From JALZKA01 sp963701205 (GTDB taxonomy: Bacteria; Actinomycetota; Thermoleophilia; Solirubrobacterales; 70-9), in contig OY969575.1 of NCBI GenBank assembly GCA_963701205.1, positions 1,550,001 through 1,614,000 on the forward strand: a stretch of DNA of 64,000 bases, written 5' to 3'. This document shows positions 1 through 7,434 of this stretch, one piece after another. Each line of letters begins with the position of its first letter. The stretch's first letter is position 1. Below the pieces are notes generated by a model. It ran no database searches and was not told the origin of the DNA. It saw only the letters and a list, made by a program, of their open reading frames with translations. The translations under genes and the position numbers were made by a program.

Positions 1-8
1 CCGAAGCT

Positions 9-1258
9 GTGCGCGAATCAAGACAAACAATCGTCATCGGCCTGTGCGCGGCCGTTGCAGCCAGCCTTGCACTGGCCGCCCCGGCGAGCGCAGCAAAAGA
101 CGCAAAGGACGTCGCCGGGCCGCTCGATATCTCAAGTGCATCGGTCAAGCAGAGCGGGCCGCGCGTGAAGATCCGGATCGGGTCGTTCGGTCAGTGGTCC
201 CCGTCCGCGCTCAACGCGACGCCCGACCTCCAGGCCGATCCGTCTGGCTCCGCATACCTGTGCTGGGAGACCCGACAGGGCGAGCGCCGGCGCCGGTTTT
301 GCTTTGGCGCCGGACAGAACCGACCGCGTCTGATCAGCGCTCGCCTGGGGCAGCACGGAAACGTCGTCGCATACGAGAACGTGCGAGCGTGCAATCGATC
401 GGCCGAATGGTCGGGCCATCGTGGCCAACGTCAGGGTCGATCGCTCCGATCTGAAGGTCGGTGGCCTGCGCTGGCAGGTCCGCAGCAACTGGATCGAGGG
501 CGAGTGCGCGGCGCCTGCGGTGCCAGGGTCGAAGCGGTCTCGGCAACGCCGGGACGACCCGCTGCCTGAGCCCGTGCCGGATTGCCGGGACTCCGCGCCG
601 AACCACCGCCTGGTCCACGATCGCATCAAGCGACCCCGAATCGTCGGCTGCACTCGCGGCCGGAAGATGGTTTACACGAACGGATCGCGCAATCGCAAGC
701 GAATTGCACTCACCTTCGATGACGGGCCGGGCCCGTACACAAGTCAGATCCTCTCGACCCTGCGGGCCTACCAAGTCGAGGCAACGTTCTTCGTGCTTGG
801 CCAAGAGATTCCGGGCCGCGAGCACGTCCTGCGGTCGATGCGCAAGCAGGGTCACGAACTCGGCAACCACTCAAGCCATCACAGCCAGTATCCGTCGGGG
901 GCCGATATCGCGGAGACCAGCCGCCGGATCCGCTCGGCGACCGGCTTCACCCCTTGCCAGTACCGCCCGCCCTACGGCGCGATCAGCCACTCAACCCAGG
1001 CGGCGTTCGATATGCGGAATGAGCTCGATCCTTTGGGATATCGATACCAACGACTGGCAGCAGCCAGGTTCGGGGGCGATCCACCAGCGCGCCGTCGCGG
1101 CACGCAGCGGCTCAATCGTGTTGATGCACGACGCCGGCGGCAACCGCAGTCAGACGGTGGCGGCACTGCCGGGGATCATTCACACTCTGAAGCAGCGCGG
1201 ATATCGGCTGGTGACCGTCTCACGGCTGCTCGGCAACCGCCCGGTCTGGAAGCCCTGA
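9..1258 (+). pseudogene. Secreted polysaccharide deacetylase (NodB fold), split by two frameshifts
   Basis: A GTG start opens a Sec signal peptide (hydrophobic core followed by APASAA). The reading frame then moves by one base near nt 385-395 and again near nt 1014-1022; each shift is equivalent to one inserted base. Joined together, the three frames give a full NodB domain: TFDDGP (metal and catalytic Asp), HSSHH (metal His), RPPYG, DTNDWQ and LMHDAGG, in the normal order. Known members deacetylate N-acetylated glycans such as peptidoglycan or chitin outside the membrane. The N-terminal ~200 residues before NodB are not a domain I recognise. Either the gene is decaying or the assembly carries two single-base errors; the intact motifs on both sides of each break favour errors or very recent decay. 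Confidence 0.8.
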
Positions 1259-1306
1259 GCAGGAGCTAGCGCTCAAAGTGGTCCACTCGAAATCCGAACA
1301 AGTGTT

Positions 1307-1322
1307 CCTACCAAGGGGTAGG
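1307..1322. promoter_or_regulatory. Perfect inverted repeat upstream of etf operon (site 1)
   Basis: CCTACC-AAGG-GGTAGG, a perfect 6-4-6 dyad about 95 bp before the etfB start. It lies 2 bp from a second dyad. A regulator operator is inferred. Confidence 0.45.
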
Positions 1323-1324
1323 TT

Positions 1325-1340
1325 GATTGACCCGTCAATC
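1325..1340. promoter_or_regulatory. Perfect inverted repeat upstream of etf operon (site 2)
   Basis: GATTGAC-CC-GTCAATC, a perfect 7-2-7 dyad. A possible -10 (TAACAT) follows at 1355-1360. The form resembles operators of TetR-type regulators of fatty acid catabolism, but no regulator gene is adjacent, so the role is inferred. Confidence 0.5.
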
Positions 1341-1416
1341 GCTTCCTGGGTCAGTAACATGCCCGCCGCGCCTCACCAATCCTGCCCAGGCGCGCCATTC
1401 CCAAGGAGGCACTGAC

Positions 1417-2208
1417 TTGAAGATCTGTTGTCTTGTCAAGGAAGTTCCAGACGCTGCGGTCCAGAAAAGGATCGACTCGAACACAAAGCGACTGGACCGT
1501 TCCGGTGAGAAGAATCTAAATCCCTTTGATACCCACGGCATCGAGGCCGCCATGCAGATCCGCGAGGGCGGCGTTGCCGAGGTGGATGAGATCGTCGCGG
1601 TGACGATGGGTCCCGACAGCGCCGTGCGTGCGCTGCACAAGGCCGTTGCGCTGGGAGCCGACCGCTCGGTTCACCTGAGCGACTCCGCCCTTGAGGGTTC
1701 TGACGTTTGCGCCACCGGCTACGCGCTGGCCAAGCTGCTCGAGTCCGAGCAGCCCGACCTGGTCCTTTTGGGCCAGCAGTCCGACGATGGCGAGTGCTAC
1801 ACGATCGGCGCCGTGGTGGCAGACCACCTGAAGATGCCTTCGCTTACGCAGGTGATCAAGATGGACGTCTCCGAGGGTTCGCTGCAGTGTCAGCGCCAGG
1901 CGGAGTACGGCTACGACACTGTGGACGTCGCCCTGCCGGCCGTGATCAGCGTCGGTGACGCGATCAACGAGCCCCGGTACCCGTCGCTGAAGGCGATCAT
2001 GGGGGCGAAGAAGAAGCCGCTTGAGACCAAGGCCACCGGCGACGTCGGCATCGAGGCCGACAAGGTCGGCGAGGCCGGCTCGCAAACCCAGGTACTCGGC
2101 ATCAACCCGCCGCCAGCCAAACAGGCAGGCGAGATCATCGAGGACGAGGACACGAACGAGACGGTCGAAAAGATTGTCGCGTGGCTAGAGGAAAGGAAAC
2201 TGATCTGA
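1417..2208 (+). CDS. etfB: Electron transfer flavoprotein beta subunit
   Basis: 263 aa, the normal EtfB length. The N-terminus KICCLVKEVPD and the segment LNPFDTHGIEAAMQ are typical of EtfB, which binds AMP and pairs with EtfA to accept electrons from acyl-CoA dehydrogenases. The TTG start is chosen because AAGGAGG sits 7 nt upstream and the family N-terminus begins exactly there; the upstream in-frame extension from 1327 looks non-coding. It is the first gene of an etfB-etfA-ETF:QO operon. Its stop overlaps a tiny 17-codon ORF in a TGATG junction. Two inverted repeats lie upstream. Confidence 0.95.
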   Translation: MKICCLVKEVPDAAVQKRIDSNTKRLDRSGEKNLNPFDTHGIEAAMQIREGGVAEVDEIVAVTMGPDSAVRALHKAVALGADRSVHLSDSALEGSDVCATGYALAKLLESEQPDLVLLGQQSDDGECYTIGAVVADHLKMPSLTQVIKMDVSEGSLQCQRQAEYGYDTVDVALPAVISVGDAINEPRYPSLKAIMGAKKKPLETKATGDVGIEADKVGEAGSQTQVLGINPPPAKQAGEIIEDEDTNETVEKIVAWLEERKLI

Positions 2209-2267
2209 TGAGCGCCCTGCGCGAAACGAATATTTCCCGCCTGGAAAGGCAAGTGATCTGATGAGCG
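2190..2267 (+). repeat. Direct repeat of RBS plus start junction between etfB and etfA
   Basis: Bases 2190-2214 and 2243-2267 are 25-bp copies differing at two positions. Each contains a GGAAAGG ribosome-binding site and a TGATGAGCG stop/start junction. The second copy is the etfA start; the first starts a 17-codon ORF. It looks like a local duplication of the coupling signal. Confidence 0.8.
2208..2261 (+). CDS. Possible 17-codon ORF between etfB and etfA
   Basis: ATG overlaps the etfB stop (TGATG) and the stop overlaps the etfA ATG (TGATG), so a ribosome could pass through all three. The peptide would be MSALRETNISRLERQVI. It probably arose from duplication of the etfA start region and may only keep translational coupling. 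There is no evidence for a functional peptide. Confidence 0.25.
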   Translation: MSALRETNISRLERQVI

Positions 2268-3238
2268 GGATTCTGGTTTACGCACTTCACTCAGACGAGG
2301 GCGTTTTCAACAACAACTCGCTTGGAGCCATATCCGAGGCCGCGAAGCTGGCATCGGAGATCGGCGGCGAGGCTGCCGCGATGGTCGTCGGCGATATCGA
2401 CGACGCCGCCTGTGCGGCGCTCGGCAAGCACGGCGCCGCCAAGGTCTACAGGGCCAAGTCCGTGCCCGAAGGACTTGCGCAGCCGATCGTGGACGCGATG
2501 GCGAAGGTCATCACGGACAACGGCTACACCTACGCGCTGTTCGGCGGTGGCCTGCTCGGCTTCGAGATCGGCGCGGGCCTCACGGCTCGCCTAGGCGCCG
2601 GTGTGACCATGGAGGTCACCGCGGTCAAGGCCGACGGCGGCAAGCTGATCGCGGAACGCCCAGTCCTGCAGGACTCGGCGATCGTCGATGTCGGCTACGT
2701 CTCTGAACCCGGGATCATCATCGGTCGCCTGAACGCCTTCGACATTGCGGAGAGCGGCTCCGGGGACGCCGAGGTCGTTGACGTTGACGTCGAGCTCTCC
2801 GAGTGGTCCACCAAGGCCACGATGGTGAGTCGCGGCGAGACCGGCGACGAGGGTGGCGTCAACATCGAGGACGCTGACATCCTGGTCGGCGCTGGTCGCG
2901 GCTTCGGCGATGCTGAGAATCTCTCGACCGCCCAAGGCCTGGCCGACGCGTTGGGTGGTGCGGTCGCTTCGACTCGTGCGATCGTCGATGCGGGCTGGAC
3001 GCCGTACGCCACGCAGATCGGGCAGACCGGTAAGACGGTCGCGCCGAAGCTGTATCTGGCCGCCGGCATTTCCGGCGCCATTCAGCACAAGGTGGGCATG
3101 ATGAACTCCGAGAACATCGTCGCGATCAACAAGGACCAAAACGCGCCGATCTTCGAGTTCTGCGACCTCGGCATCGTCGGCGATCTCAACAAGATCATGC
3201 CGAAGCTGACCGAAGCCATCAAGGCCAAGAAGGGCTAA
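2261..3238 (+). CDS. etfA: Electron transfer flavoprotein alpha subunit
   Basis: 325 aa, full length for EtfA. The C-terminal FAD-binding domain carries the family signature QIGQTGKTVAP at about residues 250-260, followed by SGAIQH, which contacts the flavin. It forms a heterodimer with EtfB and shuttles electrons from acyl-CoA dehydrogenases to ETF:quinone oxidoreductase, encoded next. The ATG is preceded by GGAAAGG and overlaps the stop of a 17-codon ORF. Confidence 0.96.
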   Translation: MSGILVYALHSDEGVFNNNSLGAISEAAKLASEIGGEAAAMVVGDIDDAACAALGKHGAAKVYRAKSVPEGLAQPIVDAMAKVITDNGYTYALFGGGLLGFEIGAGLTARLGAGVTMEVTAVKADGGKLIAERPVLQDSAIVDVGYVSEPGIIIGRLNAFDIAESGSGDAEVVDVDVELSEWSTKATMVSRGETGDEGGVNIEDADILVGAGRGFGDAENLSTAQGLADALGGAVASTRAIVDAGWTPYATQIGQTGKTVAPKLYLAAGISGAIQHKVGMMNSENIVAINKDQNAPIFEFCDLGIVGDLNKIMPKLTEAIKAKKG

Positions 3239-3246
3239 ACGAAGCC

Positions 3247-4944
3247 ATGGGTGTAGCCCCGAGCTCCTACCCGCCGCCGTTTGACGCGGGCAATCACGTC
3301 GGGCCGCCGACCGACGCCCCGGAGGAGCGGCTCGAGGCGGGAATCGTGATCGTGGGCGGTGGTCCCGCGGGCCTCGCCTGCGCGAACCGCGTGATGCAGC
3401 TGCTCGCCGACGAGCCCGAGCTGACCGAGCAGCTGGGCGAGATCCCGGTTGCCGTTATCGAGAAGGGCAAGGTGTGCGGCGCGCACAACCTGAGCGGCGC
3501 CAACATGCGCCCCTCGGCGATGGAGGAGCTGTTCCCAGACCTCGACCCGACCGATTGGCCCGTCTACCAGAAGGTCGAGAAGGACGCGGTCTATTTGCTG
3601 ACCAAGCGGCACGCGATTCCGTTGAAGCCGCCGCCACCCAACTTTCGCAACCACGGCAATTACGTCACCTCCGTTTCACGCCTGAGCCGGTTCCTCGCCG
3701 AGCAGGCGGAGGAGGCCGGCGCCTACATCCTGACTGAGACGGTGGCTGACAAGTTGCTTGTCGAGGACCGGATCGTTCGCGGCGTGCGCTCCGGAGACAA
3801 GGGGCGCGACCGCCAGGGCGAGCCACTCGCGAACTTCGAGCCCGGTTCCGACCTGATGGCGAAGGCAACGGTGCTTGCCGAGGGAACCCTGGGTCACCTG
3901 ACCAACTCCGCCATTGAGTACTACGACCTCGCCGGCGACGCCCAGCGCTGGGAGATCGGCGTCAAGGAGATTTGGGAGGTTCCGAAGCCGCTCGACCGGG
4001 TGATTCACACGATGAACTGGCCGATGCGCAAGGCCCCGCGGCACAACGAGTTCGGCGGATCGTTCATCTACCCGATGGGCGAGGACAAGCTCTGCATCGG
4101 GATCGTCGCCGGCCTCGATACGACCGACGCCACCTTCTCCTGCCACGACCTGCTCCAGCAGTTCAAGACCCACCCGTTCATCCGCGACCTACTCGAGGGC
4201 GGCAAGCGAGTGGGGTGGGGCGCGAAGACGATCCCGTCCGGCGGCTATTGGTCGATGCCCCGCAAGCTTGCGGTGCCGGGCATGGTGATGTGTGGCGACA
4301 ACGTCTCGATGGTGAACATCCCGTACCTGAAGGGGATCCACTACGCGATGCACGCCGGCATGTATGCCGCCGAGGCGATCGTTGACAGCCTCAAGGCCGA
4401 TCCGGACTCGGTCAACTTTGCGGCCTACGAGGAGAAGGTCCGCAGCTCCGACATCGAGAAGGACCTCTACCGCTCGCGCAACGTCCGCCAGCACGGGGAC
4501 AAGGGGTTTGTGGCCTTTGGGGCCATCGCCAACGCCTGGCTTCTGTCCGGCGGGGCCCTGCCGCCTGGCCACAAGACGTCCGAGCCCGATGCCGAGGTCG
4601 AGTTGACGATCGGCAACGCAGCCGACTCCTATCCGGAGCCCGACAACAAGTTGACCTTTTCGAAGCTCGATTCGGTCTTCCTTTCCGGCAACGCAACCCG
4701 CGACGATGCTCCCAACCACGTCAAGATCCAAAGTCATGTGCCACGGGAGGTCGCCCAGGCCTGGGTCTCGATGTGCCCCGCGCAGGTCTACGAGATTCCC
4801 GAAGATCAACTTGCGTCGAACGAGCCCAACGTTGACATCAACGTGACGGCCTCCAATTGCGTGCAGTGCGGCGCGATCACGGCCAAGGGCGGTCGCCTGA
4901 CGATGCCCGAGGGCGGCGACGGCCCGCTCTACCAGGAGACCTAG
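3247..4944 (+). CDS. Electron transfer flavoprotein:quinone oxidoreductase (FixC/ETF-QO family)
   Basis: 565 aa. An FAD dinucleotide motif VIVGGGPAGLA lies near residues 34-44. The ETF-QO body follows (HNLSGANM, GVKEIWEVP, GYWSMPRKLAVPG, GDNVSMVNIPYLKGIHYAM). A C-terminal ferredoxin-like domain ends in PEGGDGP. The enzyme passes electrons from reduced ETF to the membrane quinone pool. One oddity: the human enzyme binds its 4Fe-4S cluster with four Cys (CPA plus CVHCKTC), but here only three equivalents are seen (C510, C538, C541) and the fourth position is Ile544. It follows etfA after 8 bp with no strong RBS. Confidence 0.93.
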   Translation: MGVAPSSYPPPFDAGNHVGPPTDAPEERLEAGIVIVGGGPAGLACANRVMQLLADEPELTEQLGEIPVAVIEKGKVCGAHNLSGANMRPSAMEELFPDLDPTDWPVYQKVEKDAVYLLTKRHAIPLKPPPPNFRNHGNYVTSVSRLSRFLAEQAEEAGAYILTETVADKLLVEDRIVRGVRSGDKGRDRQGEPLANFEPGSDLMAKATVLAEGTLGHLTNSAIEYYDLAGDAQRWEIGVKEIWEVPKPLDRVIHTMNWPMRKAPRHNEFGGSFIYPMGEDKLCIGIVAGLDTTDATFSCHDLLQQFKTHPFIRDLLEGGKRVGWGAKTIPSGGYWSMPRKLAVPGMVMCGDNVSMVNIPYLKGIHYAMHAGMYAAEAIVDSLKADPDSVNFAAYEEKVRSSDIEKDLYRSRNVRQHGDKGFVAFGAIANAWLLSGGALPPGHKTSEPDAEVELTIGNAADSYPEPDNKLTFSKLDSVFLSGNATRDDAPNHVKIQSHVPREVAQAWVSMCPAQVYEIPEDQLASNEPNVDINVTASNCVQCGAITAKGGRLTMPEGGDGPLYQET

Positions 4945-4983
4945 CGCAGCGGCGTTCACGGCGCGAACTCTTCACGCTGCGCT
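4943..4983. other. Inverted repeat after ETF:QO
   Basis: AGCGCAGCG and CGCTGCGCT form a perfect 9-bp dyad with a 23-nt loop, overlapping the stop codon. There is no T-run. It could be a weak terminator or RNA processing site at the end of the etf operon. The rest of the gap up to the RTX gene (about 130 bp) shows only an A-run and a possible -10 (TACGGT at 5040-5045). Confidence 0.3.
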
Positions 4984-5116
4984 GCAACTCCCGTCGCAAA
5001 CGCAGGAAAAAAAGGGGTGTGGGCGGAATCAAAGTGTGTTACGGTGGCCCGCGTTAGGGAGTTCTGAACAAGCGCGGTTTCCGGGGGGAAACAATTTGCG
5101 CACTAAAACGGAGGTA

Positions 5117-7432
5117 ATGGTTCAGATGGGTTCGGGGTCCTCGCGGCGTCTGCGGATTGTGTTGTTCTCGTTGGTTGCCGGCGCCTCGTTCGCCGTCCTT
5201 CCCTCGCTTGCAGCGGCATCGACCGTCCAGGTTTCCGCCGGGACCCTTACCTATTCGGCTGCCGCTGGTGAGGCGAACACCCTCACGGTCAGCGACGACG
5301 GAGCCTTCTACACGGTGGCCGACGCTGCCGGGGTGACGATCACGCCTGGCGCGGGTTGCATGGGCGGCGGCGCCCCCGGCGTTGCCGCGACCTGTGATGA
5401 ACCGATCACCGGATACGACATCGACCTCGGCGACGTGGGCGACACGGCCGCCCTGGCACTGAACGTGCTCGTCCCCGGCACGCTGACCGGCGGCGACGGC
5501 AACGACACCTTGACCGGCGGCGCCGGTCCCGACGCGATCAGCGGCGACGCGGGTGACGACACCCTGAACGGCGGCAAGGACAACGACACCCTTGACGGCG
5601 GCGCTGGCACGGACACGCTTAACGGCAACGACGGCGACGACACGCTGGCCGGTGGCCCCGACGACGACACGATGAACGGCAACGCGGGCACCGACACGGT
5701 CACCTACGCGGCGGCGGGCGGTCCCCTGGACGTTTCGATCGACGGCGCTGCCAACGACGGCGAGTTCGGCGAGGGCGACAACGTCGGCGCGACGGTCGAG
5801 AACGTGATCGGTGGTCCCAACGACGACTTGATTGAGGGCAACAACGGCCCCAACGAGCTGACCGGCGGTCTCGGCAACGACACCCTCGACGGGTCGGGCG
5901 GCGACGACACTCTGAACGGCGACGAGGGAACCGACACCCTCCTGGGCGGCGCCGGCACCGATGAGCTGAACGGCGGCATCGATGACGACACGCTGACCGG
6001 CGGTGCAGGCCCCGACGTCTTCAACGGCGACGACGGCATTGACCTTGCCGATTACTCGGCGGAGAGCGCCGACCTCGACGTCTCGCTTAACGGCGCTGCA
6101 AACGACGGCGCCACGGGTGAAGGCGACAACGTCGGCTCAACCGTTGAGAACGTGACCACCGGCAGCGGCGACGACGTGATCAGCGGCGACGCCGAGGCCA
6201 ACGTCCTGACGGGCGACGGTGGCGACGACACGATTTCTGGCAACGCCGGCACCGACACGCTGAACGGCGACGACGGTGCCGACACCCTTGACGGCGGTGA
6301 CGACGAGGACGCCGTCAACGGCGGCCTCGACGACGACACCCTTTTGGGCGGCGCTGCGAGCGACACGCTGAACGGCGACGAGGGCAATGACTCCCTCGAC
6401 GGCGGCGACGGCGAGGACACGCTCAACGGCGGCCTCGACGACGACACGCTCGTTGGCGGGCTCGATGCCGATGAATTCAACGGGGACGATGGCGTGGATC
6501 TGGCCGATTACTCGGCGAGCATCGACCCGTTGACGATCACCCTTGACGCCCTCGCCAACGACGGCGTGATCGCCGAGGGCGACAACGTCATGACGACGGT
6601 CGAGAATGTGACCGGCGGTTCCGGCAGCGACAGCATCACCGGCGACGGCGGCGACAACGTGCTCATCGGCGGCGCCGGTGACGACGAGCTGAATGGCGGC
6701 GAGGGCAACGACACCCTGCTGGGTGAAGCCGGCGAGGACACGCTTGACGGCGGCCTTGACGACGACGCCTTGGTCGGCGGCGGTGCCGCTGACACCCTGA
6801 TCGGGGATGAGGGCACCGACACCTTGGTCGGCAACGCCGGCAAGGACACGGCTGACTACTCGGCCCGAACTAAGAACCTCCGCCTCTCGCTTGACGGTGC
6901 CGCCAACGATGGCGCCTTCGGCGAAGCGGACAACATCGCCACGAACGTGGAGAACGCGACCGGCGGTTCCGGCGCGGACCTGGTTCGCGGCAGTGCCAAG
7001 AGGAACATCCTGCTGGGCGGCAAGGGCGAGGACCGCGTCTATGGTCGCGGCGGCAAGGACCTGGTTGACGGTGGTCGGGCGGCCGATGTTGTGGCCGGCG
7101 GCACCAATGACGACGAGGTTCGCGGCCGCGCCGGCAACGACATCATGCGCGGCGGCCCCGGCAACGACTTCATGCGGGGCGATAACGGCAACGACCGCAT
7201 GGGTGGCGGCTTCGGCAATGACAAGATGAAGGGCCTCAACAACCGCGACCGGATGAACGGTGGCAGGGGCAACGACAACATCCGCGGCGGCCGCGGCATG
7301 GACCGGCTGCGCTCGGTTGACGCTGAGGCGTTCGACATCGTCCAGTGCGGCAGGCCGAAGAACGACAAGGCGTTTGTCGAGGAAATCGACAAGGTGACTG
7401 CCTGCGAAACCGTGAAGGTGAAGGGAGCCTGA
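5117..7432 (+). CDS. Exported RTX (GGxGxDxLx) calcium-binding repeat protein, 771 aa
   Basis: A Sec signal peptide (about residues 1-38, ending SLAAAS) leads into a short conserved head shared with the next gene. Many RTX nonapeptides (GGDGNDTLT type) follow, which in known proteins fold as calcium-binding beta-rolls. Four copies of a ~43-residue spacer (ADYS...LDGAANDG..GEGDNV..TVENV.GG) interrupt them. The tail is Arg/Met/Asn-rich RTX (GGRGNDN) plus a short end domain with two Cys. No enzyme domain or sortase motif is visible. The start is uncertain: ATG 5117 is only 2 nt after GGAGG, ATG 5126 is 11 nt after it, and a TTG at 5096 has its own G-rich site. A surface or matrix role is inferred. 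Confidence 0.85.
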   Translation: MVQMGSGSSRRLRIVLFSLVAGASFAVLPSLAAASTVQVSAGTLTYSAAAGEANTLTVSDDGAFYTVADAAGVTITPGAGCMGGGAPGVAATCDEPITGYDIDLGDVGDTAALALNVLVPGTLTGGDGNDTLTGGAGPDAISGDAGDDTLNGGKDNDTLDGGAGTDTLNGNDGDDTLAGGPDDDTMNGNAGTDTVTYAAAGGPLDVSIDGAANDGEFGEGDNVGATVENVIGGPNDDLIEGNNGPNELTGGLGNDTLDGSGGDDTLNGDEGTDTLLGGAGTDELNGGIDDDTLTGGAGPDVFNGDDGIDLADYSAESADLDVSLNGAANDGATGEGDNVGSTVENVTTGSGDDVISGDAEANVLTGDGGDDTISGNAGTDTLNGDDGADTLDGGDDEDAVNGGLDDDTLLGGAASDTLNGDEGNDSLDGGDGEDTLNGGLDDDTLVGGLDADEFNGDDGVDLADYSASIDPLTITLDALANDGVIAEGDNVMTTVENVTGGSGSDSITGDGGDNVLIGGAGDDELNGGEGNDTLLGEAGEDTLDGGLDDDALVGGGAADTLIGDEGTDTLVGNAGKDTADYSARTKNLRLSLDGAANDGAFGEADNIATNVENATGGSGADLVRGSAKRNILLGGKGEDRVYGRGGKDLVDGGRAADVVAGGTNDDEVRGRAGNDIMRGGPGNDFMRGDNGNDRMGGGFGNDKMKGLNNRDRMNGGRGNDNIRGGRGMDRLRSVDAEAFDIVQCGRPKNDKAFVEEIDKVTACETVKVKGA

Positions 7433-7434
7433 CA

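Noticed and set aside
1327..1416. 30-codon N-terminal extension of EtfB
   Set aside because: It would include the operator palindrome and place the RBS inside the gene; EtfB homology starts at TTG 1417.
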